Positions 18,523 through 27,799 of a DNA stretch of 64,000 nucleotides are shown here, in pieces. Every line of letters starts with the position of its first letter. Position 1 is the stretch's first letter. The DNA lies in assembly GCF_041224425.1 (NCBI RefSeq), contig NZ_JBGFGL010000075.1, positions 279,742-343,741 on the forward strand, in the 5' to 3' direction. Made by a program: the position numbers and the translations under genes. Below the pieces are notes generated by a model, which made no database searches, was not told the DNA's origin, and saw only the letters and a list, made by a program, of their open reading frames with translations. This DNA comes from Psychroserpens sp041224425 (GTDB taxonomy: Bacteria; Bacteroidota; Bacteroidia; Flavobacteriales; Flavobacteriaceae).

Positions 18523-18891
18523 TTAATTGTCGATTTTTTCAAAATCTACTTTTGCATTTATCTTTTCCTTGGAGTTGGCATCGAGATATAGTTCATGCTC
18601 TTTCAGAAGCTTAATTTTCTTAACTTCTTTGCTGGCAATAGTGATTGTGTTTATTATTTTTCCTTTTTGCTGAATTCTAATAGAAAAGCTGCTTTTTCCA
18701 ATATTTTTTACAATTGCAAAACAATCTTTTCCGTAATAAGGATTGATAGCACCATCTTGTCCTGGGCCTTTGCCAGTCATCAACATGCTTTGCGAAGGTT
18801 CTAATTCAAATTCTGATTCTGATTCTGATTGTGCAATTAGTTCATATTGACATAGAAAAGCGACACATAGTAATAAGAGGTATTTTTTCAT
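18523..18891 (-). CDS. small exported protein of unknown function
   Basis: 122 aa with a signal peptide ending near LIAQS (residue 21). A run of alternating Ser/Glu (SESESEFELEPSQS) follows. The rest, with GAINPYYGKDCFAIVKNIGKSSFSIRIQQKGKII, looks like a small beta-sandwich. Not recognised. It begins exactly one base before the stop of the BspA-like gene ends (adjacent at 18891/18892), so it is almost certainly in one operon with that surface protein and the GH53 enzyme. Confidence 0.75.
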   Translation of the reverse strand: MKKYLLLLCVAFLCQYELIAQSESESEFELEPSQSMLMTGKGPGQDGAINPYYGKDCFAIVKNIGKSSFSIRIQQKGKIINTITIASKEVKKIKLLKEHELYLDANSKEKINAKVDFEKIDN

Positions 18892-21558
18892 TTAAAATTT
18901 TACTAGTTTTTTTGTTACCTCTGATTGATCTGTTTTTATTTTCAAAAAATACAATCCAGGGCTTAAATTACGTATAATATATGTTTCCGATTTAGAATAT
19001 TCCTTAATTAATTTTCCAGAGACATTAAATAGTTCAATTGATTCTATGGTTACGTTAGATGGGATATCTATTTTAAAATAGTCATTCGTCGGATTGGGAT
19101 AAATTTTTAGTGTATGGTCTAATGAATATTCATTAATACTCAAATTATCAACGACCTGAGTAGACACTGTATTGGTAATAATAGGTTGGTTGTAGTCAAA
19201 ATAGATGCTTGCATTTCCACTCATTATATCTCCAATTTGGATGGTTGATTTAGGTTTGATTTTATAAGCAATATACCCTTTGCTGTTAGGCTCATCTAAG
19301 GCTTCATAAGGCAAGTTTATGTTGTTGAAAAGAAATTCTACCTCATTGTTGTTTGTTATGTTTACTTGATAATCGTGACTTGCACTTACCATTCTTAAGG
19401 TAGTCCAATCTAATTCTGGATCTAATACATCTTCAATTCTAACAAAAGTAGCGTTAGCATTACCCGTGTTTTGAAATCTAATAATGTAATCTAAATAATT
19501 ATCTGATTCATCAATAGTAATAGTTTCGCCCTGTAAGACTCTTTTATCATTAGGATCAAATGCATTTACAACTATTTGTTCTAAGTTATATAAGTTGTCA
19601 TTTGGAGAATAATCGTTCGCATCTGGCAGTACTAATCCAGTAAAGTTTAAGGTGTCATCAGCATTTAAAGTCGGAGGTGCAAAATTTTGCATGGCGATAT
19701 CAACCTCTATGCTTTCAAATGGTTGTATTGTTCCTAAGTTGAAATTTAAGTTGTTTGGTAAAGCACTTGCTTCATTTGGAATAGCAGATAAAAAGGATTG
19801 TTTCGTATTGTCAAAAGTGAAAGTAGCTGAAACATTCTCAATGATTTGTGTGCCTATATTTTTTATTACCAATTTATAATACGACTCAAAACCAGGTCTT
19901 GCATCGTTCAAAGGTATGATAGACATGTTTAAATCATCAACAACTTGATTTGCGGTCAGGCAAAAATCTATTACATCGGTTGGGTTATTGGTGTCTAGTG
20001 TCAATATCTCATTCAAAGGAGAGGATGTAAAGTAATCTGGCAGATTCATAAGACTTATATCAAATACGCCTTGATTTGCTTCAATGGAATAATTTCCATT
20101 TAGAATCATTGATCCATAATCAAAATTATCACTTGTTGCCGTTACTAAAATCCCATCTATTGGTATATCATTATTGTCACATCCATTAGTATCTAGATCA
20201 AATAGAACTGTTCCCGAAATTGAATAATCCACACAATCATTGCTCAAATCATCTCCTATAATCCACCAATTGGCTTGGTTTTCCAAATAAGATCTAACTT
20301 GCGTGTTGCAATACGCAACACTGTAAGCCTGAAGCACTTTGTTTTGCAGTCCAGATTGCGCTAATGCTAATAGTAAAGCATCATAATTATCTGTATTCAT
20401 AGAAGTATATCCAACAAAGGATTCATCGGTAAAACCATTTGTGAAATCAGTTACATTTTGGAAATTCCAATCAGAGATATCTTGGTTGAAATTTGATGCA
20501 TTATGAAAAACTCCCTTCATATAAATCACATTTGTGGTATCCCAATTATCTAAGGGTTGATTAAATGAAATCGCATCTTTAAACATTTCCCTAATGCTTG
20601 AATTGTTAGACAAATCCCAGTCATTTACAGGTTCGTTAAATGACGATGCACCTTGAAACATGCCTCTTGTAGACATGGCGTTTTGGGTATTCCAACTATT
20701 GATATTTTGATTAAAAGAAGAAGCATTCAGAAACATATAACCAAACTCAACAACGTTAGAAACATTCCAATTGTTTAGTGGCTGGTTGAAGCTAATGGCA
20801 TTTCGAAACATCCAGTACATGTCGGTGACATTAGATACATTCCAATTATTTAAAGGCTGATTAAAACTACTGCTGTCTTGAGGAAAGCAACTAAACATCC
20901 CAACCATATTTGTTACATTGGACACATTCCAATTATCAATATTTTGATTAAAGGCAGATGCTCTTCCAAACATAGCTTGCATATTGGTAACATTAGACAC
21001 GTTCCAGTTGTCTAGAGGCTGATTAAAAGCGAATGCTTCATAGAATAAGCTAGACATATTTGTTACGTTGGATACATCCCAATCATTAATAGGTGAATTC
21101 ATAGAATGACAACCATTGAACATACTACTCATATTTGTCACTAGACTTAAGTCTGGAACATCAGTAGCATTAATTGTTAAATTCTGTAAGCCAGCAAAAG
21201 CATTTTCCATTGAAATCCATTGAGCAGAACCCCATTGTTCAATTGATTTCACTTTTTCATCCATATTGTATCCTGAGCCACCATCGTAGTTTATTCTATT
21301 GATTCCTCCGGTAACAACAATTGTATATATTCCTGGTGCACTATAGGTATGGTGTATTCCTGTTGTATTGACGTCGTCATCTGTTAAGGTGTTTCCATCT
21401 CCTAAATCTATAGTAAAACTGTTTCCGAAAAAGGGGTATTGAACATATAACCCTGTGCTGTTGTTCACTTCGTAAGTAATTATGAAATCATCAGCGGATT
21501 GCGAGAAACTGAAACAAGAAATTAAAATGGCTATGAGTGTAGTGTAATATTTCATCAA
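18892..21558 (-). CDS. BspA-like (DUF285) repeat surface protein with T9SS sorting domain
   Basis: 888 aa. Signal peptide (ends FSFSQS), a PKD-like N-terminal domain (FTIDLGDGNTL, HTYSAPGIYTIVVTGG), then about nine copies of a roughly 30-35 residue leucine-rich-like unit with consensus LNNWNVSNVTNM..MF (residues about 110-375). Two or three beta-sandwich domains of the DUF11/conserved-repeat type follow (FDPNDKRVLQGETI, IRFQNTGNA). The last 75 residues (LKIYPNPTNDYFKIDIP ... ITKKLVKF-like end) are a type A T9SS C-terminal sorting domain. Expected location: cell surface, perhaps adhesion or matrix binding. Confidence 0.92.
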   Translation of the reverse strand: MMKYYTTLIAILISCFSFSQSADDFIITYEVNNSTGLYVQYPFFGNSFTIDLGDGNTLTDDDVNTTGIHHTYSAPGIYTIVVTGGINRINYDGGSGYNMDEKVKSIEQWGSAQWISMENAFAGLQNLTINATDVPDLSLVTNMSSMFNGCHSMNSPINDWDVSNVTNMSSLFYEAFAFNQPLDNWNVSNVTNMQAMFGRASAFNQNIDNWNVSNVTNMVGMFSCFPQDSSSFNQPLNNWNVSNVTDMYWMFRNAISFNQPLNNWNVSNVVEFGYMFLNASSFNQNINSWNTQNAMSTRGMFQGASSFNEPVNDWDLSNNSSIREMFKDAISFNQPLDNWDTTNVIYMKGVFHNASNFNQDISDWNFQNVTDFTNGFTDESFVGYTSMNTDNYDALLLALAQSGLQNKVLQAYSVAYCNTQVRSYLENQANWWIIGDDLSNDCVDYSISGTVLFDLDTNGCDNNDIPIDGILVTATSDNFDYGSMILNGNYSIEANQGVFDISLMNLPDYFTSSPLNEILTLDTNNPTDVIDFCLTANQVVDDLNMSIIPLNDARPGFESYYKLVIKNIGTQIIENVSATFTFDNTKQSFLSAIPNEASALPNNLNFNLGTIQPFESIEVDIAMQNFAPPTLNADDTLNFTGLVLPDANDYSPNDNLYNLEQIVVNAFDPNDKRVLQGETITIDESDNYLDYIIRFQNTGNANATFVRIEDVLDPELDWTTLRMVSASHDYQVNITNNNEVEFLFNNINLPYEALDEPNSKGYIAYKIKPKSTIQIGDIMSGNASIYFDYNQPIITNTVSTQVVDNLSINEYSLDHTLKIYPNPTNDYFKIDIPSNVTIESIELFNVSGKLIKEYSKSETYIIRNLSPGLYFLKIKTDQSEVTKKLVKF
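20450..21130 (-). repeat. tandem BspA/DUF285 coding repeats
   Basis: In-gene tandem units, each encoding the motif NWNVSNVTNM or a variant such as NWDTTNVIYM. On the plus strand they appear as recurring ACATTCCAATT/TTCCAATTAT blocks at roughly 90-100 bp spacing. They could support slippage that changes repeat number. Confidence 0.75.
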
Positions 21559-21582
21559 ATTGTTTTTGTGTCTTTATTTAAA

Positions 21583-21710
21583 ATGACTCACAGCGTGTTT
21601 GTAGGCGATTTGGAAAAGATAAAGATGTGAGTCGTTCATCATTAAGCAAACAAGTTACTTAATTCCTACGAATTTCCAACGAGAAAATTTTGATGCAATA
21701 GTTAGGAGGC
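21583..21710 (-). repeat. possible fossil attC-like site
   Basis: Plus-strand CAGCGTGTTTGTAGG near 21590 resembles the conserved left end (AACGTGTTCGTGTAAGG), and GCAATAGTTAGGAGG near 21697 resembles the right end. A TATCTTT-type box lies between. Similarity is weak and the ends are not complementary across the neighbouring gene. Confidence 0.3.
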
Positions 21711-21812
21711 TATTTGGCAATTGGGCTTTTTTCTATCGTAAATAGTTCAATGGTTTCCGTTTTGCCTTTTAGTTTTTTTGCTGTTATATGTGTATAAAGT
21801 TTATTCGAAATT

Positions 21813-22982
21813 TTACCTGTCGTTCCATTGCTCAACTTTTAACGACACCTCCTTATCTACATTAAAGATTATAATATTTTCTCCGTCATTGGTTGTTTGG
21901 TTTGTAAACGCTTGAGATTCCCAATTCCCTCTTGTGATCTTAAACTCCAAAGGGAATTGAACTTCTAAAGTGATTTCGCGTTCTAAAGTAGATGTTTTTG
22001 TTAACTTCACTTTGGACGGATCCCAATTTCCAAGACTTTCTTGGTTTCCTGTTATATAAGCGTTGTCATTTTCTTCCAAAACCCGGACTTTGAAAGTGAT
22101 TTGCTTTTTATTTCCGTTAGGTATGTAAGGGTTATTGTTAACGAACTCTTTAAAGTTATTCATGGCAAAACTAAGGGATGGCAGATATACACTCCAATGG
22201 TTTTCGTTGGGGTATTCTTTAAGTAAAACAGTGTGTTTTTCAGTTGCGTTTTGATGTTCAATAAATTCCTTTACTTTCTCATATGCCTTTACCCATTTTT
22301 CACCAAAGGAAAAATATTCATTTGCCTGACTTATATAAATGAATTTACCATCCGAGATTTCATCAAATTTAGTATTGATAAAATCTTGAGCCAATCTATT
22401 TTCATCATAAGCCAAATTAGGAGATATGGCTATGACACCTGTAAAAAGATCAGGATGCTTTATTAACTTATCCAATACAAAAGAGGCACTCATTGAGTGT
22501 CCGATTAAATACACTTTATTTGTTGTTCGGTAGGTTTCTGATATCAGAGGAAAGACTTCTTGATTCACGTATTTCCAAAAATTTTCAGCATTGGGATTCT
22601 GTACATTGTAACCCTCTAAAGGCACATTGATAGGCATAGGGAACAAGTCGTTATTTCTGTAGTAATCTATTTCTGGGTAACCAGGAGACTGAATTCCAAC
22701 AACAATAAATTTCTTTGAACCCATAATGAAATTGGAAGCTGAATGAACCAAATCAAATAATTCCCGATGTTGTGAATCAAATACATAAATGACATCAAAT
22801 GAGACCAAATCTCTTTCTTCATAAAGCCATGGTGTATAAATTAAGATTTCCCTTTCTTGACTTAAAAACTTTGATTTGATGCTAATGATATCAAGTTTAG
22901 CAACTTCTTGACCAAATGTGGTATTTGAAAAGACAATAATTAAAAAAAGGAGAAAGCTTCTTAAAGTGTTCATTGAGGTCAT
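21813..22982 (-). CDS. exported alpha/beta-hydrolase-fold esterase with CBM20-like domain
   Basis: 389 aa (M1 or M4 at 22973). Signal peptide ends near TFGQE. Residues 25-290 are a putative-esterase (IroE/Fes-like) domain: YVFDSQH, VGIQSPGYPEIDY, and the nucleophile in LIGHSMSASFV, with a late His in NENHWSVYLPS. The last 90 residues (ITFKVRVLEENDNAYITGNQESLGNWDP) have the CBM20 starch-binding pattern. Suggests an esterase acting on a carbohydrate-linked ester; substrate not predictable. A subtype A-like repeat remnant lies just upstream. Confidence 0.87.
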   Translation of the reverse strand: MTSMNTLRSFLLFLIIVFSNTTFGQEVAKLDIISIKSKFLSQEREILIYTPWLYEERDLVSFDVIYVFDSQHRELFDLVHSASNFIMGSKKFIVVGIQSPGYPEIDYYRNNDLFPMPINVPLEGYNVQNPNAENFWKYVNQEVFPLISETYRTTNKVYLIGHSMSASFVLDKLIKHPDLFTGVIAISPNLAYDENRLAQDFINTKFDEISDGKFIYISQANEYFSFGEKWVKAYEKVKEFIEHQNATEKHTVLLKEYPNENHWSVYLPSLSFAMNNFKEFVNNNPYIPNGNKKQITFKVRVLEENDNAYITGNQESLGNWDPSKVKLTKTSTLEREITLEVQFPLEFKITRGNWESQAFTNQTTNDGENIIIFNVDKEVSLKVEQWNDR

Positions 22983-22990
22983 TTGAGGGT

Positions 22991-23060
22991 GTTTGATTAG
23001 TTAAGTGATTCGTTTAGAAAGATAGCAAAAAAACGAAATAGACGTATAGTAGTGGTTATT
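22991..23060 (-). repeat. fossil attC-like site, subtype A remnant
   Basis: Plus-strand GATTAGTTAAGTGATTCGTTTAGAAAGATAGCAAAAAAACG-type sequence (22997 to about 23040) is clearly related to the subtype A core (TTAGTAAGATAGCAAAAAAACGG) found in intact sites further right. The conserved ends are lost. Confidence 0.55.
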
Positions 23061-23162
23061 TGAATTCGATATGTATTTTAATCTATCTTTTGAATTATTA
23101 TGTTAAGTATCACTAGAATCAGAAATTCATAACTACTTGATTTATAATAAGTTTATTTAAAT

Positions 23163-23208
23163 AAAAAAAGACTTTAGCAAGTAGAGAATTCTACCTAAAA
23201 AAGTCTTT
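23163..23208 (-). terminator. intrinsic terminator of the FN3 lipoprotein gene
   Basis: Read on the minus strand: AAAGACTTT (23208-23200), inner stem GTAGA/TCTAC, then AAAGTCTTT (23175-23167) followed by a T run. It begins 24 bp after the stop at 23232. Confidence 0.7.
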
Positions 23209-23231
23209 AAATGAGTTGTTGATTTTCTCTT

Positions 23232-23945
23232 TTATTCACCAACGATAACGGTAACTCTAGCTGTTGCATTAACGGCTTCGCAATTAGCTATCGCATCATT
23301 AAGATAAATTAAGGAACCGCTTCCAGTACTGGTATTGGCATGATACACGCCAGGAGTATATTCTGTTAGATGGCTCGAACCTGAACCGACATTATTTCCA
23401 GTTGGCAAATTTGAATTTGGTGTCCAAGAATAGGTTCTACCAACATTTGAAGGTATTGGGTCAGGACTGTATTCTAATATTTCTACATAATAACTAATGG
23501 CATCTGGCACAGCATTGATTTCAAAATAATTAACGATACCATAGCCACCTGCGCCTTCCCACCATCTGCATTGTATGTCTACCTCAAAAATGAGTACTTC
23601 TGGTTCTGTAGTAAAGAAATAAGGTGCTTGTGAAGTACCACCATTTCCATCCCTTGCTTCTACATAACCTTCATATAATGTTTCAGGTTCTAAACCAGTG
23701 AAGCTATAGGTTAGTGAAGTACCACCAGAAGCTATTTCCTGTCCGTCTAGTATAATGGCATAAGTCACCTCGTCTCCATCAGGATCATTAGATTCAGTCC
23801 ATTCAATAGTTGCTCCATTAAACCTTATCTCTGTTGTGTTGGCAGAGAAAATGCCGGGATTTGTATTGTTTGGGGAATCTTCATTGCTTGAGCATGCAGT
23901 AAGGAGAAACACTGTGATGATTAATAGAACATTGTAATTTTTCAT
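23232..23945 (-). CDS. lipoprotein with fibronectin type III domain
   Basis: 237 aa. Lipobox LLTACS (Cys18) followed by a Ser/Asn-rich linker. Residues about 32-112 form an FN3 domain (ATIEWTESNDPDGDEVTYAI, FTGLEPETLYEGYVEARDGNGG). The C-terminal 120 residues form another beta-rich domain with a WW pair (CRWWEGAGGYG) and no recognised family. Probably a surface lipoprotein. It has its own terminator and a 60-bp upstream gap. Confidence 0.8.
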   Translation of the reverse strand: MKNYNVLLIITVFLLTACSSNEDSPNNTNPGIFSANTTEIRFNGATIEWTESNDPDGDEVTYAIILDGQEIASGGTSLTYSFTGLEPETLYEGYVEARDGNGGTSQAPYFFTTEPEVLIFEVDIQCRWWEGAGGYGIVNYFEINAVPDAISYYVEILEYSPDPIPSNVGRTYSWTPNSNLPTGNNVGSGSSHLTEYTPGVYHANTSTGSGSLIYLNDAIANCEAVNATARVTVIVGE

Positions 23946-24113
23946 GATAATTGATTTTGAGTTAATTACTTATTCTATTATATCGGATAACTTTTAAAAT
24001 GTCATCATCTCTTTGATTTTGTTTCTCAAGAAATTTTTACATAGCCTACACCTAATTCCTTCAGTTAAACAACAAATCAATAAACATCATGCGTTATTGG
24101 CAATGGTCTTTAT

Positions 24114-24575
24114 TTACAGTATTAGGAATATCAGGTCTGCAATTAAAAGTATTTGTAGTATTAAAACTACCATCACGATATCCTTTTTAAATCGATAGAC
24201 TATAAAAATTGCAATGATAGCTAGTAGTGGAAGTACGAGTCCTGAATAAATCCTCAAAGAATAGAAAGATTTGCTTTCAGAAGGAGGTAATCGATACCAG
24301 TTTACGTCTTTAAATATTCTAGAAACTGAGTATTCGATTTTTTTATTAGTCAATTCTAATTCAGCAAAATCTTCAGTTACCATAAACTCATGTTCGCTTG
24401 TGATTACTTTATAAGTGTAATGGTAGTTTTTTGCAGCATTGTAATATTGTTGTACGTCACTATCAACATTGCGTATTCTATCATTTATTATTTTACCTGG
24501 AAAAGCAAAGTCTGTTAAGATTAAAAGTGCAAGAAACACAGTTAAAGAATATGCTACTCGTCTTAGTTTACTCAT
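24114..24575 (-). CDS. three-TM membrane protein of unknown function
   Basis: 153 aa with one N-terminal helix (7-27), a soluble middle (residues 30-105, with Tyr-rich YYNAAKNYHYTYKV) and two C-terminal helices (110-128, 133-152). No family recognised. It ends after DUF6090 copy 2 starts its own unit: the gap to that gene is 9 bp, so both are probably transcribed together. Confidence 0.7.
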   Translation of the reverse strand: MSKLRRVAYSLTVFLALLILTDFAFPGKIINDRIRNVDSDVQQYYNAAKNYHYTYKVITSEHEFMVTEDFAELELTNKKIEYSVSRIFKDVNWYRLPPSESKSFYSLRIYSGLVLPLLAIIAIFIVYRFKKDIVMVVLILQILLIADLIFLIL

Positions 24576-24584
24576 GGTTTGAAC

Positions 24585-25352
24585 TTATTGACATTTTTTC
24601 TTTTTTAGTAATTCTATCGGTTCTTGCATTTCCTTTTTCAAATTAGATAAATGTTGTTTTTGACGAATTAACATAGCGATAAAAAACACAAGATTGTCTT
24701 GAAACTTCAAGAATATCGGATTATTAGGCTCATTTGTCCAATCGTTTTTTGGCAATAAATCCAGATGTTCTTTATCGAGTTCTTTATTTAGATATTCAAT
24801 ATCTTGATACCCAAAATCGCATACCAAATCATAATCACCCATTCTTTCAATAATCTCATTTCGATTCTCTTGAAGTAGATTTAAAATATTGTTCAAAAAA
24901 GTACTATGTTGAATAAGTCTGTTTTTAAGTTTTAAATCTGTCAATAACTTCAACTGGCCTGAAGAGGTGATATCTTCAAAAGCAATAGTACTGGGCACAA
25001 ACACGTCTTGTCTTAAGGCAAGAACGAATTTATCAAGTATTTTACCTCTTTCGTTAGGTATTTTGTTTAAATCTAATATCAACTCTTTGCAGAGCTTTAT
25101 TTTATTTGTTGTGAGTTTAGAGGTTTCGTCGATTAACTTTTGATTGAGTTCTAAGTCGTCAAGAATTCTACAGTAATAATCGGCTTCAGTGATTTCGTTT
25201 TTTCGGTTTTCATTCCAATTATTTATTTGAAGTGCGATCAAGATTCCAATAACAACAAGTACAATTTCTCCAACTGCATATTTAAGATATTTCTTGGTTT
25301 TTCCTTCGGAAAGTAAGTCTTGTCTAATTTTTCTAAAGAATTGTATCATCAA
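24585..25352 (-). CDS. DUF6090 family membrane protein (copy 2)
   Basis: 255 aa. The conserved start (MIQFFRKIRQDLLSEGKTKK, then KYAVGEIVLVVIGILIALQINNWNENRK) is followed by a poorly conserved extracytoplasmic domain with KIKLCKELILDLNKIPNE and a helical C-terminus. A -7-like TATATCTTTAT lies about 20 bp upstream. Same family as six other copies in the window; the N-terminal 45 residues are much better conserved than the rest. Confidence 0.9.
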   Translation of the reverse strand: MMIQFFRKIRQDLLSEGKTKKYLKYAVGEIVLVVIGILIALQINNWNENRKNEITEADYYCRILDDLELNQKLIDETSKLTTNKIKLCKELILDLNKIPNERGKILDKFVLALRQDVFVPSTIAFEDITSSGQLKLLTDLKLKNRLIQHSTFLNNILNLLQENRNEIIERMGDYDLVCDFGYQDIEYLNKELDKEHLDLLPKNDWTNEPNNPIFLKFQDNLVFFIAMLIRQKQHLSNLKKEMQEPIELLKKKKCQ

Positions 25353-25428
25353 GTGTTGGTTTTCTATAAAGATATAATTTTAATTGATTTAAGTTCTTAA
25401 TGAAACTCAACCTTGGTGGAACCTACTT

Positions 25429-25971
25429 CTATTCAATAGCATTGAATTTTTTTAAATTAGTGTCACTTACACTGTTGAGGAAGTTTCTAAAATTAAGTTC
25501 TTCTTTTTCAACAAGAGAAGATCCCGTCAAAGCAATGTAAGACTTTGTAAATAGGTTGTTTCCTTTATAGGTTATTTTTGACGTTAGATAGGTGGTATCA
25601 TTGTGTTCAACGGCACTAAGCTGATATTCTACATTTTTGAACTTGGATTCAGATAAAATAGAAATGGACTTATTAGGAGTGATTTCCGTAATCACCTGTC
25701 TAATGATTTGATGATTTCCGTCGGAATTGATGTAGATATCAGATGCTGATCCGATGGTTCCGGGATTTCCATATACGTATTCTGTTTCCTGTACATCCTC
25801 TAACAAATTAGACAAATTGAATTTGTCTTGAAGTAAAGGCCAGGATTTTTCTATAGGCTTATCAATTTTAGCAAAAAGTTCAAATGAAACTTTTGGTTTT
25901 AATATACCGTTTAGGCAGAATAGCAGCAGCAAGGTAGCAATTACTGCAAGTGCATAATTTAGGGCTTTCAT
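25429..25971 (-). CDS. membrane-anchored SRPBCC (START-like) protein
   Basis: 180 aa. One N-terminal helix (residues 5-22), then a START/SRPBCC fold: FELFAKIDKPIEKSWPLLQD, GNPGTIGSASDIYI, QIIRQVITEITPNKSISI and the closing long helix EKEELNFRNFLNSVSDTNLKKF. Family members bind hydrophobic ligands; ligand unknown. A degenerate attC-like site lies directly upstream (25993). Confidence 0.75.
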   Translation of the reverse strand: MKALNYALAVIATLLLLFCLNGILKPKVSFELFAKIDKPIEKSWPLLQDKFNLSNLLEDVQETEYVYGNPGTIGSASDIYINSDGNHQIIRQVITEITPNKSISILSESKFKNVEYQLSAVEHNDTTYLTSKITYKGNNLFTKSYIALTGSSLVEKEELNFRNFLNSVSDTNLKKFNAIE

Positions 25972-25992
25972 TTATCTGGTTTATTTAGTTAG

Positions 25993-26116
25993 TGTCAACG
26001 TGTTCATGTAGGTTAAATGCCTTGAGACAAAGCTATTTTGAATTTGAATAAAATCGATGTCTCGAAAATTCTTTAGGCAAAAATAGCAATGAATTTACAT
26101 CTTGTAAGTTGCGGTT
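25993..26116 (-). repeat. degenerate attC-like site
   Basis: Left end TGTCAACGTGTTCATGTAGG (25993-26012) is one of the clearest conserved ends in this half. The right end is eroded: TTACATCTTGTAAGTTGCGG around 26095-26114. The 9 nt GTTGCGGTT here versus AATGGCAAC upstream of the next gene match at 7 of 9. Confidence 0.6.
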
Positions 26117-26124
26117 GGTTGAAT

Positions 26125-27420
26125 TTAGTTACTGTATATTTCAACTATGTCATCAAGACATAATGCTCTATCGTAAATTCTAACATCATCAATAATACCT
26201 TTGAATGTATCTGAAGGTAAGTTCAGCCTTGTTCCAATTAGTAAAGGAGAATCATCATAATTAAAATTGCCATCGACATCTTCAATTGCAGATAATTCAT
26301 CATTAACATACAAGTACAATTTTTGGTTTTTGAAAACTCCAGTTATTAAGTACCATTCATTGATATTGTAACCTTGTTTTCTTGCTTGAGTAAGCGTACC
26401 ATCAGTTGTTATTGAAAAAATAATTTCATTGGTTCCTGACAAGCTTAAACCATATGGCCAAGAGTAAATTCCATTTACTGCTGTACCCTTTCTAATGATT
26501 TGATGGGTTTTTATTTCTTCTGGATAAACCCAAGCCATTAAAGTGAATTCATTGGTCAATCTTAGCTGGTTGCTATCAGGAATTCTAATCTCATCATCAT
26601 TACCATCAAAATGATAGGCTGAATTACTGTTTCCCAATCTGTCATTCGTAAGAAGGGGACCATTGACATTCCCGTTATTATTGAAACCACTTTCATCAGA
26701 AGCATTTGAGTTCATTGGGTAAAATGCTAAGAGCTGCGGGTCTTCATTAGAATCACAAAGTGGAATTAGATTAACAACTACAGAAATATCTTGATAAACA
26801 TTTCCATTTGAAACTCGGACTGAAGCTGTAATGAATGGATTTCCAGTAAAGACTGAATTATTGAAATATACTAAATGTAATTCACCTGTAGTCGTATTAA
26901 TTTGTAGGATTTCATTTGGACTCTGATTTAAAATTTCAAATGTTAGATTCCCTTCATTAGTTTCGGCAATAACTTGACCAATAATTTCATTTTCAATTGG
27001 AATTTGGCTTAGGTCAATTTCTAAATCTGTAGCAGTTACCGTTATTTCCTCTAAATCAATTAAATTGATTGTAATAAAAGCTATATCTGAAATATCTCCG
27101 TTAATTACTTTTACTGTTCCTGTTATTTGAGGATTGGTTTCGAAATCAAATAAATTTGGATTTGCCACTGTAATTTCTCCAGTTGAGGAATTCATTGAAA
27201 TACTATTGCTAGGATTCTGTTCAATAATTGAGTAAACTAAGTTTCCTTGATTTGTAGTTGCATTTATAAATCCAATCGATTCATTTGCAGAAGGGTTTTC
27301 GTTAATACTCGTTTCAAAATCTGAAACTGAAACTGTAATTTCAACGCTATCATCATTACTGCTTTCACAAGTAAATAATAGACTTATAAAAGTCAATAGA
27401 AAAATTTTACCTAGCTTCAT
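26125..27420 (-). CDS. LamG-domain lipoprotein with two cadherin-like repeats
   Basis: 431 aa. Lipobox LLFTCE (Cys18). Two repeats of a cadherin-like unit (ITVSVSDFETSINENPSANESIGFI and ITVTATDLEIDLSQIPIENEIIGQV) span about residues 27-215. A concanavalin-type LamG_3 domain follows (LLAFYPMNSNASDESGFNNNG, DEIRIPDSNQLRL, FTLMAWVYPEE, KGIIDDVRIYDRAL). The architecture suggests carbohydrate or protein binding on the surface. Flanked by two decayed attC-like sites, so it is probably an old cassette. Confidence 0.87.
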   Translation of the reverse strand: MKLGKIFLLTFISLLFTCESSNDDSVEITVSVSDFETSINENPSANESIGFINATTNQGNLVYSIIEQNPSNSISMNSSTGEITVANPNLFDFETNPQITGTVKVINGDISDIAFITINLIDLEEITVTATDLEIDLSQIPIENEIIGQVIAETNEGNLTFEILNQSPNEILQINTTTGELHLVYFNNSVFTGNPFITASVRVSNGNVYQDISVVVNLIPLCDSNEDPQLLAFYPMNSNASDESGFNNNGNVNGPLLTNDRLGNSNSAYHFDGNDDEIRIPDSNQLRLTNEFTLMAWVYPEEIKTHQIIRKGTAVNGIYSWPYGLSLSGTNEIIFSITTDGTLTQARKQGYNINEWYLITGVFKNQKLYLYVNDELSAIEDVDGNFNYDDSPLLIGTRLNLPSDTFKGIIDDVRIYDRALCLDDIVEIYSN

Positions 27421-27442
27421 TTATAGTTATAAGTTTTAAAAT

Positions 27443-27508
27443 GGCAACCAGCTGTTCTTATATGGCGAGTTGTGTTAATTGTTCAGTAAGATAGTAAAAA
27501 CAGTTATG
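27443..27508 (-). repeat. truncated attC-like site, subtype A
   Basis: Plus strand GGCAACCAGCTGTTCTTATATGG (left end) then GAGTTGTGTTAATTGTTCAG and TAAGATAGTAAAAAC, the subtype A core. The right two-thirds, including the inverted arm, is missing. Confidence 0.6.
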
Positions 27509-27788
27509 TTTTTATTCGTAATTTATGTGGACTTGTCTTGGGAATTCTTTCAATTATATGTCTAGCTTCTAAATCCAATTTGACCGTAACAATATACCAA
27601 ATTACCTTTCCATCAAAAGTTTTACTCAATTTTTTTACTGCAATATCTGACAGTTTATCGTAACTTATCTCATCGTACTCCTCAATTGTATTTAATATAA
27701 ATTCTTTAATCGTATCATATCTTCTTTTTAAGATATTTACACCAGCCTTACCTTTAGGGTGTTTAGTTAAAATTCTTTCTTCATCCAT
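27504..27788 (-). CDS. DUF6958-like small protein
   Basis: 94 aa, no signal. The sequence starts DEERILTKHPKGKAGVNILKRRY and continues with a helix-rich part and IVTVKLDLEARHIIERIP, resembling the DUF6958 family of unknown function (winged-helix-like size). First of three genes between two repeat remnants, 12 bp from the next one. Confidence 0.7.
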   Translation of the reverse strand: MDEERILTKHPKGKAGVNILKRRYDTIKEFILNTIEEYDEISYDKLSDIAVKKLSKTFDGKVIWYIVTVKLDLEARHIIERIPKTSPHKLRIKT

Positions 27789-27799
27789 AATTTTAGAAA

